Part shown: positions 34,414 to 44,070 of the stretch, piece after piece
How the letters are laid out: every line of letters begins with the position of its first letter
Numbering within the stretch: the stretch's first letter is position 1
Source: Flavobacterium sp. I3-2
GTDB lineage: Bacteria; Bacteroidota; Bacteroidia; Flavobacteriales; Flavobacteriaceae
Reading direction: 5' to 3'
NCBI RefSeq assembly: GCF_013389595.1
Contig: NZ_CP058306.1
Coordinates: 2,418,001-2,482,000 of the forward strand
DNA: 64,000 bases
Notes under the pieces: model-generated
What the model saw: the letters and a program-made list of their open reading frames with translations, nothing else
Databases searched by the model: none
What the model was told of the DNA's origin: nothing
Position numbers and translations under genes: made by a program

Positions 34414-36069
34414 CTAATAATTAAAAGAGTTAAAGTATTGTTTTAGAATGTTTTGATTTATTTTTGTTGGAGTAAAAATCTCTAAAATAGTTTTGTTTTT
34501 CTTTTCGAAAAAAGATTTTAATTTTGTTTTTAAGTCATTTTCATTAGAAATTGTTTCATAATCAAAACGATACATCTTTGCTAAATGTTCAGCCGTTAAA
34601 CAATGTTCAGTTTCAAAAAACGTATTAAAAACAGGAGTTTCGTTATGTCCAGGAAGGATTCTAAAGATACCTCCACCGCCATTATTTAGTAATATGATTT
34701 TAAAATTTTCAGGAATGTAATTATTCCAAAGTGCATTGCTATCATATAGAAAACTAATATCACCGGTTATCAAAACAGTCGGTTTTTTATTAGTTACCGC
34801 TGCTCCAATTGCTGTTGAGGTTGATCCGTCAATTCCGCTTGTTCCTCGATTACAAAACACATCGATATCTTTTGGAGTTCTAAATAATTGTGCGTATCTA
34901 ATGGCAGAACTATTACTGATTTGTAGTAGAATGTTATCTGGAAATTGTTTCCAAATGTAATCAAAAACCATAAAATCTGAATATGGAATTTCTTTTACAT
35001 ATTTTTCATGACCAATTGCTCGATTTTTCATAATGTTTTGAATCGAAAAATTATATGTACTTGATGCAAAGTTTGAATCATCATAAACCGCTTTAAAAAA
35101 AGTTTGCGGTTGACATTCTAATTTATTCGTCAAAGATTGAAAAGTATCATAAGCTCTAAGTTCATCAACATGCCAATGTGCTTTTGGTTTGTATTTTCTT
35201 AATAAAGCTTTGATGCGTTTAGACACTATCATTCCACCTATTGTAATCAATAATTCCGGTTGAAAATTTAAATAATCATCTTCAGAAAATGTTGTAATTA
35301 AGGTGTCGATATTTGAAACAAAATTGGGATGATGAACATTTGAAGTAATTTCGGTCATCACAACCACAGAAGGATCATTTCCTAATTTTTGAATAATTTC
35401 TTCACTTAATAAATCAGGATTTTGAACGCCTATCAAAACTAATTTTTTCTTTGTATTTTGAAAAACTTCACGATATAAATTGAAATCGATTACTGGTTTA
35501 CGTTCTGGTTTGTAATTTACAATATGCGATTCGTAAGTTGGTTCATCAATTGTGTTATACAAAGGTTCTTCAAAAGGTGCATTGATATGAACAGGTCCTT
35601 TTTGCGAATATGAAATTTGAATAGCTTCTTGAATCAACAAATCATTTTTAGAAGAAGCTTGGTCTTCTAAATTTGCATTAAACAACGAGTGGTTTTCAAA
35701 AACATTTCGTTGTCTAATTGTTTGTCCATCGCCAATATCGATTTTGCTGGTTGGGCGATCTGCAGAAATTACAATTAAAGGAATTTGACTATAAAAAGCC
35801 TCAGCAATTGCTGGATAATAATTTAATAAAGCTGAGCCCGAAGTACAAACTAAAACAGCAGGTTCGTGATTTTGTTGAGCAATTCCTAAAGCAAAAAAAG
35901 CAGCACAACGTTCATCGACAATGCTGTAACAATTAAAAAAAGGATCGATAGAAAATCCGATGGTTAACGGAGCATTTCTCGATCCTGGTGATATGATTAT
36001 ATTTTTTAGACCTTTGGCTTTGCAGATTTGTAAAATACTTTGAGCTAAAGGAATTTCAGGATATTTCAT
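34414..36069 (-). CDS. menD: 2-succinyl-5-enolpyruvyl-6-hydroxy-3-cyclohexene-1-carboxylate synthase (MenD)
   Basis: A 551-residue cytoplasmic thiamine-diphosphate enzyme that joins 2-oxoglutarate to isochorismate, the first committed step of menaquinone synthesis. The start QSILQICKAKGLKNIIISPGSRNAPLT is diagnostic, followed by SIVDERCAAFFALG with the catalytic glutamate, and VLVCTSGSALLNYYPAIAEA. The ThDP-binding motif is GDISFLYDSNALWNN to ILLNNGGGGIF. Length is normal. It implies menaquinone respiration. No other men genes are in this window. Confidence 0.97.
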   Translation of the reverse strand: MKYPEIPLAQSILQICKAKGLKNIIISPGSRNAPLTIGFSIDPFFNCYSIVDERCAAFFALGIAQQNHEPAVLVCTSGSALLNYYPAIAEAFYSQIPLIVISADRPTSKIDIGDGQTIRQRNVFENHSLFNANLEDQASSKNDLLIQEAIQISYSQKGPVHINAPFEEPLYNTIDEPTYESHIVNYKPERKPVIDFNLYREVFQNTKKKLVLIGVQNPDLLSEEIIQKLGNDPSVVVMTEITSNVHHPNFVSNIDTLITTFSEDDYLNFQPELLITIGGMIVSKRIKALLRKYKPKAHWHVDELRAYDTFQSLTNKLECQPQTFFKAVYDDSNFASSTYNFSIQNIMKNRAIGHEKYVKEIPYSDFMVFDYIWKQFPDNILLQISNSSAIRYAQLFRTPKDIDVFCNRGTSGIDGSTSTAIGAAVTNKKPTVLITGDISFLYDSNALWNNYIPENFKIILLNNGGGGIFRILPGHNETPVFNTFFETEHCLTAEHLAKMYRFDYETISNENDLKTKLKSFFEKKNKTILEIFTPTKINQNILKQYFNSFNY

Positions 36070-36117
36070 TTGATCTTTATTTGATACTCAAAGATACAAA
36101 CAAACCTGATATTTACT

Positions 36118-36711
36118 TTAAGAATTACTTCCTTTTATCCAATTTTTAATTTCATTGTCATTTGGCAAAATTCGTGGACCGAAAACACGTTCCAATTCAC
36201 CATTTTCATTGATTAAGAATTTTTGAAAATTCCATTCTACGTCAAAATCTCCCAAACCATTTTTTGACTTTTCAGTCAAGAACTTATAAACTTCATTTTT
36301 GTTTTTTCCTTTGACTTCAATTTTTTCCATCATCGGGAAAGTTACACCATAATTTTTCTGACAAAATGTTGCAATTTCTTGATTAGAACCAGGATCTTGT
36401 CCCATAAAATCGTTTGAAGGAAAACCAATTATTACAAAATTTTGATCTTTGAATTCAGAATATAAACTTTGTAATTGTTCAAATTGTGGTGTTAAACCAC
36501 ATTCCGAAGCTGTGTTTACAATCATTACTTTTTTTCCTTTTAGGGAAGCTAAATCAAAATCATTTCCTTGAATGTCTTTTACTTTGAATTGATAAATATT
36601 TTCTTTATTCATTTTTTCTGCCTGATTAGAAGTTGGTTTTGGAGTTAACTCTTTGTTCATGTTTGAACAACTTAAAATAAGTAAACTTCCTAAAATTAGT
36701 AGTGATTTCAT
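36118..36711 (-). CDS. Glutathione peroxidase family lipoprotein
   Basis: A 197-residue thiol peroxidase that reduces hydroperoxides. A lipobox precedes Cys15 (LLILSCSNMN), so this version is membrane-anchored and envelope-facing rather than cytoplasmic. The thioredoxin-like domain starts near residue 40 with YQFKVKDIQGNDFDL. The active site is NTASECGLTPQFEQLQ, with cysteine in place of selenocysteine. The further motifs GFPSNDFMGQDPGSNQEI and FDVEWNFQKFLIN hold the catalytic tetrad Gln, Trp and Asn. Thioredoxin is the likely reductant. Gap to menD is 48 bases. Confidence 0.92.
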   Translation of the reverse strand: MKSLLILGSLLILSCSNMNKELTPKPTSNQAEKMNKENIYQFKVKDIQGNDFDLASLKGKKVMIVNTASECGLTPQFEQLQSLYSEFKDQNFVIIGFPSNDFMGQDPGSNQEIATFCQKNYGVTFPMMEKIEVKGKNKNEVYKFLTEKSKNGLGDFDVEWNFQKFLINENGELERVFGPRILPNDNEIKNWIKGSNS

Positions 36712-36824
36712 TTTTTTGTTTTTATAAAGTTAGATAAAAAACTATTCTCTGCAGAATATAAAAGTGTTAATATTATATCAAAAAAAATTGAGCGTTTTTT
36801 TTTTTTTTTAAATAACTGAATATT

Positions 36825-37280
36825 TCAATTTTGAAAATATAATTTTTCATTTGAATTTGAAATTTCATTTTTATTAATAGGTGTAAAATAGAATAACGAA
36901 TCAGGGAATTGAATACTTCCATTTGCATAGAATGGAATTTGTGCATAATACGAAACCATTCCGTTTCCCAATTTTAAGCCATTTTTAGTTTTTAAAACTG
37001 CAAATGGTTTTGTGAATTTTGAATTTCTTCGAGAAATATATTTGAATCTTCCTTTTAAAGTATCTCCAATAATTTCACCAGAAACATCTCCTAAATCATA
37101 AGTTTTATCTGCATATCGAATTAAATGTTTTCCATAAAATTGGTTGTCAAATTCAGATAATTTTAAATAAGCGGTATCTTTTTTGTCGAAAGAAACAGCT
37201 CGGTAATATTTTTCTTCTTCATTTTGATTATTACAAGAACAAAGTAAAAAAAGGAATAAAATAAAAGGTACTGGTTTCAA
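36825..37280 (-). CDS. Lipoprotein of unknown function
   Basis: A 151-residue lipoprotein with lipobox LLCSC (Cys15/16) and a beta-rich mature part with alternating short strands (YADKTYDLGDVSGEIIGDTLKGRFKY, FAVLKTKNGLKLGNGMVS). No known family was recognised; the pattern is that of small secreted beta-sandwich proteins common in Flavobacteria. It starts 3 bases past the stop of the serine hydrolase gene, so the two are one transcript. The 113 bases downstream contain a long T/A homopolymer run at about 36796-36810. Confidence 0.65.
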   Translation of the reverse strand: MKPVPFILFLFLLCSCNNQNEEEKYYRAVSFDKKDTAYLKLSEFDNQFYGKHLIRYADKTYDLGDVSGEIIGDTLKGRFKYISRRNSKFTKPFAVLKTKNGLKLGNGMVSYYAQIPFYANGSIQFPDSLFYFTPINKNEISNSNEKLYFQN

Positions 37281-37283
37281 AAC

Positions 37284-38585
37284 TTATTTTTTACTTTTGT
37301 TATAAAATGTGTATGTTTCATCATTTTCAATAAAAATCATTTTGTTTTCTTCAGGCACAAATTCAACTTGAACATGATATTTAAATGTTTTTTCTGAAGT
37401 TGGTTGTAATGGAAATGAAATTTGCCCTTCAGCTTGACCTTCTCCAAATAAATCTCCATTTTCATTAAATATTTTAATAGGAAATGGGTAATTTTCACAT
37501 TCATAAATTCCTACATATTTATTTAAAATAGCATCATTTAAATAAATTGGATACGGAATTTTAGCATCGTATAAACTATTTATAATTCCTACGTAAAAAT
37601 CACTTTTACTATTTCTATTACCGTTGATGTTTATTGCGATTGAAGTTTTATCTTTTTCATTATATCCCAGAAATGTATGACTTCCAAAACTATCTCCACC
37701 ATGTCCTAAAAAAATATTTTCATAATAAGGTGTTGCATACATACCTAATCCAAAAAATATATTTCCTTTTGGTTTCATCATCTCAACTGATTTTTGACTT
37801 ATGATTTTTCCGTCAAACAAAGCATTTATAAAGATATTTAAATCGTTTGTAGAAGCTGTTATATCTCCGAAACCTAAAGAATTGATATAAAATTTCTCAT
37901 TTTCTAAAATCCATTTTCCATTTTTATATTTTAAAGATGGATATACATTTTTACGTTCTGCAGTTCCTGCTTTTAAGGTTTTTAGATTTAGCGGTTTTGT
38001 TATGTTTTGTTCAATAATTTCTGAATAAGGTAAGTTATACTTTTTTTCTAAAATTTGACCTAATAAAAAATAGGCTGAATTTGAATAGGATAAATCAGTT
38101 CCAGGTTCAAATAATAAATCTTCGATTACGATATTTTGTAAAATTTCGTCTTTTGAATATTCTCGATATTGTAGCCAAAATGGGTCTTTTCCTCTAAAAT
38201 TAACATCTCCCAAACCACTGGTGTGACTCAACATTTGTTCAATAGTAATTTTATTACTTTGTTTGATTTCAGGAAAATAATTTATTAGTGAATCATTTAA
38301 ACTTAATTTTTCTTCTTCGATTAATTTAAAAATTAAAGTAGCTGTAATCAATTTAGTTACAGAAGCAATTCGATATGAATCATTAGAACGATTCATTTCG
38401 TTATTTCCAAATTTACGTTGGTAGATTTCTTTACCGTTTTGATAAATAGAAACGTTACCAATAGCACGGTCATTAATTTCTATAAATTCAATAAACGCAT
38501 CTGTTTTTCTCAAATTGAAAGTTTGCGAAAAAGTTGTTAATACAAATGAAATAAAGAAAATTAAAGTATAGATATTTTTTTTCAT
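37284..38585 (-). CDS. Exported serine hydrolase (class C beta-lactamase family)
   Basis: A 433-residue protein with signal peptide ending about residue 21 (TTFSQ). The domain matches the beta-lactamase/DD-peptidase superfamily class C: SxxK motif in RIASVTKLITATLIF, YxN-type motif in LSYSNSAYFLLGQIL and HGG in LGHGGDSFGSHTFLG. The C-terminal 90 residues form an extra beta domain (NKYVGIYECENYPFPIKIF), typical of DUF3471-like tails. The likely substrate is an ester, peptide or peptidoglycan; true beta-lactamase activity is not implied. The start was set at the ATG at 38585, where the signal peptide begins, and not at the upstream in-frame codon. Confidence 0.9.
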   Translation of the reverse strand: MKKNIYTLIFFISFVLTTFSQTFNLRKTDAFIEFIEINDRAIGNVSIYQNGKEIYQRKFGNNEMNRSNDSYRIASVTKLITATLIFKLIEEEKLSLNDSLINYFPEIKQSNKITIEQMLSHTSGLGDVNFRGKDPFWLQYREYSKDEILQNIVIEDLLFEPGTDLSYSNSAYFLLGQILEKKYNLPYSEIIEQNITKPLNLKTLKAGTAERKNVYPSLKYKNGKWILENEKFYINSLGFGDITASTNDLNIFINALFDGKIISQKSVEMMKPKGNIFFGLGMYATPYYENIFLGHGGDSFGSHTFLGYNEKDKTSIAININGNRNSKSDFYVGIINSLYDAKIPYPIYLNDAILNKYVGIYECENYPFPIKIFNENGDLFGEGQAEGQISFPLQPTSEKTFKYHVQVEFVPEENKMIFIENDETYTFYNKSKK

Positions 38586-38630
38586 AACAGAATTTAGTTG
38601 GTTCGGAAGATACAAAATATTGAATAAAAA

Positions 38631-38662
38631 AAATCAGCAATAATAGATATTACTGCTGATTT
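38631..38662 (-). terminator. Terminator after lpdA
   Basis: AAATCAGCA and TGCTGATTT pair, and inside them TAATA pairs with TATTA, so the stem is nearly continuous. It lies 23 bases past the lpdA stop. Confidence 0.7.
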
Positions 38663-38684
38663 ATATTTATAATTTTTGTGATTC

Positions 38685-40076
38685 TTATAAGTGAATAACT
38701 TCACCGTAAGCTTCTGCAACTGCTTCCATAACAGCTTCAGACATGGTAGGGTGAGGGTGAACTGCTTTTAAGATTTCGTGTCCTGTAGTTTCTAATTTAC
38801 GAGCTACAACTGCTTCAGCAATCATATCTGTAACACCAGCACCAATCATGTGGCAACCTAACCATTCGCCATATTTAGCATCGAAAATAACTTTTACAAA
38901 TCCGTCTGGAGTTCCAGCGGCTTTCGCTTTTCCTGATGCAGAGAATGGGAATTTTCCTACTTTAATTTCATATCCAGCTTCTTTAGCTTTTTTCTCTGTC
39001 ATACCAACAGAAGCAATTTCTGGAGTTGCATAGGTACAACCTGGAATGTTTCCGTAATCTAAAGGTTCAACATGTAAACCAGCGATTTTCTCAACACATA
39101 AAATTCCTTCAGCAGAAGCAACGTGTGCTAAAGCTTGTCCAGGAACAACATCTCCAATTGCGTAATAACCTGGAATATTTGTTTGGTAGAAATCGTTAAC
39201 TAAGATTTTATCTCTATCTGTAGCGATTCCTGTTTCTTCTAAACCAATATTTTCGATGTTAGATTTAATTCCAACAGCAGATAATAAAACATCAGCTTCT
39301 AAAATTTCTTCACCTTTAGCTGTTTTAACGAAAGCTTTAACGCCTTCACCAGTTGTGTCAACTTTTTCAACAGATGAATTTGTCATGATTTTAATTCCAG
39401 ATTTCTTTAAAGAACGCTCGAATTGTTTAGAGATATCTTCGTCTTCAACCGGAACGATGTTTGGCATAAACTCAACAATCGTAACATCTGTTCCCATTGA
39501 ATTATAGAAATGAGCAAACTCAACACCGATAGCTCCAGAACCAACCACAATCATTTTCTTTGGTTGTTCAGCTAAAGTCATTGCTTGGCGGTAACCAATT
39601 ACTTTTTTCCCATCTTGAGGTAAATTAGGTAATTCGCGAGAACGTGCACCAGTTGCAATAATAATATGGTCAGCAGCTAATTCGATAACCGAACCATCAG
39701 CTTTAGTTACATCAACTTTTTTACCTGGTTTTACTTTTCCAAAACCGTCGATAACTTCGATTTTATTTTTTTTCATTAAGAATTGAACTCCTTTGCTCAT
39801 TCCTTCAGCAACTCCACGAGAACGTGCAATTACTGCGTTAAAATCTTTATCAACTTCACCAGAAATTGTTAAACCATAATCAGAAGCGTGTTTTAAATAA
39901 TCAAAAACTTGAGCTGATTTTAATAATGCTTTTGTAGGAATACATCCCCAGTTTAAGCAAATTCCACCTAAATTTTCTTTTTCAACAACAGCAACTTTAA
40001 AGCCTAATTGAGAAGCTCTAATTGCAGTTACATAACCTCCAGGGCCACTTCCTAATACAATAATATCGAATTTCAT
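38685..40076 (-). CDS. lpdA: Dihydrolipoyl dehydrogenase (lipoamide dehydrogenase, E3)
   Basis: A 463-residue flavoenzyme that reoxidises dihydrolipoamide in pyruvate and 2-oxoglutarate dehydrogenase complexes. The FAD-binding site is VLGSGPGGYVTAIRASQLG, and the redox-active disulfide is GGICLNWGCIPTKALL. The NAD-binding site is MIVVGSGAIGVEFAHFYNSMG. The C-terminal interface domain carries the active-site histidine of AVHPHPTMSEAVMEA. Length is typical. It is monocistronic with a terminator and a 160-base AT-rich upstream region. No other complex subunits lie nearby. Confidence 0.97.
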   Translation of the reverse strand: MKFDIIVLGSGPGGYVTAIRASQLGFKVAVVEKENLGGICLNWGCIPTKALLKSAQVFDYLKHASDYGLTISGEVDKDFNAVIARSRGVAEGMSKGVQFLMKKNKIEVIDGFGKVKPGKKVDVTKADGSVIELAADHIIIATGARSRELPNLPQDGKKVIGYRQAMTLAEQPKKMIVVGSGAIGVEFAHFYNSMGTDVTIVEFMPNIVPVEDEDISKQFERSLKKSGIKIMTNSSVEKVDTTGEGVKAFVKTAKGEEILEADVLLSAVGIKSNIENIGLEETGIATDRDKILVNDFYQTNIPGYYAIGDVVPGQALAHVASAEGILCVEKIAGLHVEPLDYGNIPGCTYATPEIASVGMTEKKAKEAGYEIKVGKFPFSASGKAKAAGTPDGFVKVIFDAKYGEWLGCHMIGAGVTDMIAEAVVARKLETTGHEILKAVHPHPTMSEAVMEAVAEAYGEVIHL

Positions 40077-40236
40077 ATATAAATTTTCAGTATGATTTTG
40101 AGTTGTCTAAAATAATCAAAATATTTAATAGATTATTATATTGTCAATAAAAACTTTATAATTTATCTATTAATTAATAATCTTAAATGTTATGATTCGT
40201 TTTATTAAAAGATTGTTAGTTGAAAAAGAAATCTAC

Positions 40237-41985
40237 TTAATAATTTACGGCATATTGTGATTCGTACAAACCTTTATAATATCCGTTTTCAAATTCTATT
40301 AATTCAGCGTGAGTTCCTTGTTCTACAATTTCGCCTTGGTCCATAACAATGATATGGTCTGCATTAACAATCGTAGCTAAACGGTGTGCGATAACAATCG
40401 AAGTTCTATCTTTGGTTAACGTACCAATTGCATTCTGAATCAATTCTTCTGAATACGTATCGATTGATGAAGTTGCTTCATCTAAAATTAAAATACTTGG
40501 TTTACTTACATAAGCACGTAAGAATGCAATTAATTGACGTTGCCCAGATGATAACATCGCGCCGCGTTCTTTTACATTATATTGATAGCCTTCTGGAAGT
40601 GTTTGAATAAAATCGTGAACGCCGATAATTTTTGCTGCTTCATAAACTTCTTCTTCCGTAATATTCGGATTATTAAGTGTGATGTTGTTGTAAATGGTAT
40701 CGCTAAACAAAAATACATCCTGAAGTACAACCGCAATTTGCGAACGTAAACTATTTAATGTAAAATCATTTATATTTTGATTATCGATGCAAATGGTTCC
40801 TTTTTGGATTTCATAAAAACGACTCAATAGATTTATAATAGTCGATTTTCCTGCTCCCGAACCACCAACAATTGCAATGGTTTTTCCTGCTTCGACAGAA
40901 AGATTAATTCCTTTTAAAACTTCAGTTCCTTTGATGTAACTAAAATGAATATCTTTCATATCGATTTTTCCTCTAAAAGTAGGCGCTATTTGTTTTCCTT
41001 CTTCTTGGATTAAATCGGTTGCATCCATAATTTCAAAAACACGGTCGGCTGCAATAATTCCCATTTGCATGACATTAAATTTATCTGCAATTTGTCGTAA
41101 TGGATTAAATAATAACGGAATCATTGAAATATATCCAAATAAAGCTCCAACCGTAGTAAATTTATCACCACCAACAATACTAAAACCAGCATATAAAATC
41201 ACAAAACCTAAAGTTAATTGCGAAATAATATCGGCAATAGGGAAGAAGATGGAGTTATACAAAATGTTTTTTTGCCAAGCATCGTTATGTTTTTTATTGA
41301 TGGCTTCGAATTTTTTATATTCAATTTCTTCGCGGTTAAACAATTGTACGATTTTCATTCCAGTTACACGTTCTTGAACAAATGTATTTAGATTAGCGAT
41401 TTGCGCTCGAACTTCTTCAAATGCCGTTTTCATGTGTTTTTGGAAGATTCGAGTTGCGTAAACCAAAATTGGCATCGCAAAAATCACGATAATACTCATT
41501 TGCCAGTTCATGTAAATCATGATGATTAAAACGACTAACATTTTTAAAACGTCGCCCACAATCATAAATAAACCTTGACTAAAAATACTCGCTATGGATT
41601 CGATATCGGAAACATTTCTGGTTACCAATTTTCCAACGGGTTCATTATCGAAATATTTCAATCGAAAACGCAACATTTTATGAAACAATTCTTGGCGGAT
41701 ATCTTTAATAATATTTTGTCCTAACCAACTAGAAATATATGTAAAAGCATATTGTGAAATAATTTCTAACAACAGAACAATTCCCATTAAACTCACAAAT
41801 AAAAGCAATCCAGTTTGGTCGTGTTTCGAAATGTATTTGTCAACAACCACTTCAATCATATACGGACGAACCGCTGCAAACACCGATAAAGTTATTAAAC
41901 TAACAACTACCCAATACAATTTAGATTTGTATGGTTTTGCGTATTGTAATACTTTTTTTAAAGTTGTGCTTTTAAATTTTGCCAT
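40237..41985 (-). CDS. ABC exporter (MsbA-like, fused membrane and ATPase domains)
   Basis: A 582-residue membrane protein. The first 320 residues form a six-helix ABC transmembrane domain (type I), with FRLKYFDNEPVGKLVTRNVSDIESI as coupling region. The ATPase part has Walker A VGGSGAGKST, the Q loop AVVLQDVFLFSD, signature LSSGQRQLIAFLRAY (an LSSGQ variant of LSGGQ), Walker B ILILDEATSSID and the H loop VIAHRLATI. It probably works as a homodimer exporting lipid or hydrophobic compounds. The start overlaps the truA stop (TAATG), so the two are translationally coupled. Confidence 0.92.
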   Translation of the reverse strand: MAKFKSTTLKKVLQYAKPYKSKLYWVVVSLITLSVFAAVRPYMIEVVVDKYISKHDQTGLLLFVSLMGIVLLLEIISQYAFTYISSWLGQNIIKDIRQELFHKMLRFRLKYFDNEPVGKLVTRNVSDIESIASIFSQGLFMIVGDVLKMLVVLIIMIYMNWQMSIIVIFAMPILVYATRIFQKHMKTAFEEVRAQIANLNTFVQERVTGMKIVQLFNREEIEYKKFEAINKKHNDAWQKNILYNSIFFPIADIISQLTLGFVILYAGFSIVGGDKFTTVGALFGYISMIPLLFNPLRQIADKFNVMQMGIIAADRVFEIMDATDLIQEEGKQIAPTFRGKIDMKDIHFSYIKGTEVLKGINLSVEAGKTIAIVGGSGAGKSTIINLLSRFYEIQKGTICIDNQNINDFTLNSLRSQIAVVLQDVFLFSDTIYNNITLNNPNITEEEVYEAAKIIGVHDFIQTLPEGYQYNVKERGAMLSSGQRQLIAFLRAYVSKPSILILDEATSSIDTYSEELIQNAIGTLTKDRTSIVIAHRLATIVNADHIIVMDQGEIVEQGTHAELIEFENGYYKGLYESQYAVNY

Positions 41986-42719
41986 TATATATAAGGATAG
42001 GTCACTTTTGTTAAATATAAGCCGTGTGCAGGTACAGAAAATCCTGCTTTTCCACGATTTTTGCTTTCAATGATGTTACGCATTTCTTCAACTTTAATTT
42101 TTTCTAATCCAATATTAATTAAAGTCCCGACAATTGCTCGAACCATGTTTCGTAGAAAACGATTGGCCGAAATTGTAAAAATTAAATTATCGTCTTTTAA
42201 TTGCCAAAAAGCTTCGGTTAGTGTACAATTAAACGTAAAAACATCGGTATGTGTTTTTGAAAAGCATTCAAAATCTTCATATTCTAAAAGGATTTTCGCA
42301 GCTTCGTTCATTTTATCGATGTTTAATTTTCTATAATGATACCAACTCAAATCTTTAGAAAAAACATTTTTTTTAAGATGGATGTGATATTCATAAGTTC
42401 TTGCTGTTGCATCAAAACGTGTATGTGCTTCATCTTTAACTTCAAATATCGAAAAAACTGCGATGTCTTCAGGTAAAAAGGAGTTCAATTTGCGAACGAT
42501 TTCCTGAGGATCAAAAACTGTTTCGGTATCAAAATGTGCATACATTTGTGCAGCGTGAACTCCAGCATCGGTTCTGCCAGCTCCGACCAATTCAAACGAA
42601 TCTTTTAAAATGATGTTTGTAGCTTTGGTTAAAACTTCTTGCACAGAAATTGCATCGGGTTGCATTTGCCAACCGTGATAATTTGTGCCTTTATATGCGA
42701 ATTCTATAAAATATCTCAA
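41985..42719 (-). CDS. truA: tRNA pseudouridine synthase A (TruA)
   Basis: A 244-residue cytoplasmic enzyme that makes pseudouridine at positions 38-40 of tRNA anticodon arms. Catalytic aspartate is in the motif VGAGRTDAGVHA. Other family segments are MRYFIEFAYKGTNYHGWQMQPDAISVQEVL, SWYHYRKLNIDKMNEAAKIL and ANRFLRNMVRAIVGTLINIG. Length is normal. Its stop overlaps the start of the ABC exporter by one base. Confidence 0.97.
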   Translation of the reverse strand: MRYFIEFAYKGTNYHGWQMQPDAISVQEVLTKATNIILKDSFELVGAGRTDAGVHAAQMYAHFDTETVFDPQEIVRKLNSFLPEDIAVFSIFEVKDEAHTRFDATARTYEYHIHLKKNVFSKDLSWYHYRKLNIDKMNEAAKILLEYEDFECFSKTHTDVFTFNCTLTEAFWQLKDDNLIFTISANRFLRNMVRAIVGTLINIGLEKIKVEEMRNIIESKNRGKAGFSVPAHGLYLTKVTYPYI

Positions 42720-42798
42720 TTTTTGTAATCTTATTTTTCAATTGACAAATATAGTTTAATTTAGCGTGATACTTTATACCTATTCAGAGCAAATTAAC

Positions 42799-44070
42799 AT
42801 GAAAAAAATCATCTATTTCTATTTTTTATTCTTCGTGATAATTGTAAATGCGCAAAATTTTGATACCTATTTTGAAGATAAGACGCTACGTTTAGATTAT
42901 ATTTTTGCAGGAAATAATAAACAACAATATGCTTTTTTGGATGAATTGATTGCATACAACAAATGGAACGGTAGAAAAGTAAATTTAGATAAATTGCTCT
43001 TGCAAGGTAATGGTCAAATTCGAGTTAAAGATTTAAAATCGAATCAAATTATTTATCAGCAAAGTTACAGTACGTTATTTCATGAATGGTTGACTTTAGA
43101 TGAAGCTAAATCTGAAAATAAAAGTTTTGAAAATACCTTTTTAGTTCCGTTTCCTAAATCTGAAATTTTAGTTGAAGTTATCACTTTTGATGGCAATCGA
43201 AACGAAGTCGTTTTGCTAAGCCATCAAGTTAATCCGAACGATATTTTAATTAAGAAATTACCACAAACTCCAGAACTTAAAACGCAAGTTTTACATAAAG
43301 CAAAAATCGAAAATCCGATTCGTGTTGCCATTGTAGCAGAAGGTTTTACTGAAGCTGAAATGCCACTTTTTTTGACAAAAGCAAACGATGTGGTTTCCGA
43401 ATTATTCAAACACAAGGCTTTTAAAGATAATGAAAATGCGTTCAATATTATTGCAGTTGAAACGATATCTGAAGAAAGTGGTGTGAGTAATCCGCATGTA
43501 AATGTTTGGAAAAATTCGATTCTTCAATCTAATTTCGGAACTTTTTATTCGGAACGATATTTAACGACTTCAAGAATTAAGAATCTACATAATCAATTAG
43601 CTGGAACGGATTACGAACATATTATCATTCTTGCAAATACCGATATTTATGGCGGTGGCGGAATTTTTAACGCGTACACGTTGACTACTTCAAATCATAA
43701 AAAATTTGCCCCAGTTGTGGTTCATGAATTCGGTCATAGTTTTGCTGGTTTAGCCGATGAATATTTTTATGAATCGGATGTTTTTGAAAATACAGGAACT
43801 TCTAAAATTGAACCTTGGGAACAAAACATTACTTCGTTAGCAAGTTTTGATTTGAAATGGAAAGATATGCTTCAAAAACAAACTCCAATTCCGACAGAAA
43901 CAAAAGATCTAAAGAAATATCGCATAGGAGTTTTCGAAGGTTTAAAAGGCAATGGATTATATATTCCTTCTCATGATTGCAGAATGAAAACCAACGAAGC
44001 TACAGATTTTTGTCCGGTTTGCTCGCGAGCAATCAACCAATTAATTGAATTTTATACAAAACAACAATAA
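42799..44070 (+). CDS. Exported M64-family metallopeptidase
   Basis: A 423-residue secreted protein with signal peptide ending about residue 20 (IIVNAQN). An N-terminal beta domain (PepM64 N-terminal type) covers residues 20-150. The peptidase domain has zinc motif VVVHEFGHSFAGLADEYFY, a metzincin-like HExxHxxGxxxD, and ends with CRMKTNEATDFCPVCSRA. M64 includes the IgA protease of Clostridium ramosum; in Bacteroidetes it is a general secreted peptidase family. The start was set at 42799: a TAATTTAG -7-like element at 42757-42764 places the mRNA start after the alternative 42766 codon, and the signal peptide begins at 42799. Confidence 0.9.
   Translation: MKKIIYFYFLFFVIIVNAQNFDTYFEDKTLRLDYIFAGNNKQQYAFLDELIAYNKWNGRKVNLDKLLLQGNGQIRVKDLKSNQIIYQQSYSTLFHEWLTLDEAKSENKSFENTFLVPFPKSEILVEVITFDGNRNEVVLLSHQVNPNDILIKKLPQTPELKTQVLHKAKIENPIRVAIVAEGFTEAEMPLFLTKANDVVSELFKHKAFKDNENAFNIIAVETISEESGVSNPHVNVWKNSILQSNFGTFYSERYLTTSRIKNLHNQLAGTDYEHIIILANTDIYGGGGIFNAYTLTTSNHKKFAPVVVHEFGHSFAGLADEYFYESDVFENTGTSKIEPWEQNITSLASFDLKWKDMLQKQTPIPTETKDLKKYRIGVFEGLKGNGLYIPSHDCRMKTNEATDFCPVCSRAINQLIEFYTKQQ

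Noticed and set aside
37284..38585. Beta-lactamase resistance gene
   Set aside because: The SxxK/YxN/HGG set belongs to the wide serine hydrolase family; the extra C-terminal domain and lack of close AmpC features do not support antibiotic resistance.
41069..41377. 102-codon open frame antisense to the ABC exporter
   Set aside because: Shadow frame of an intact conserved gene.
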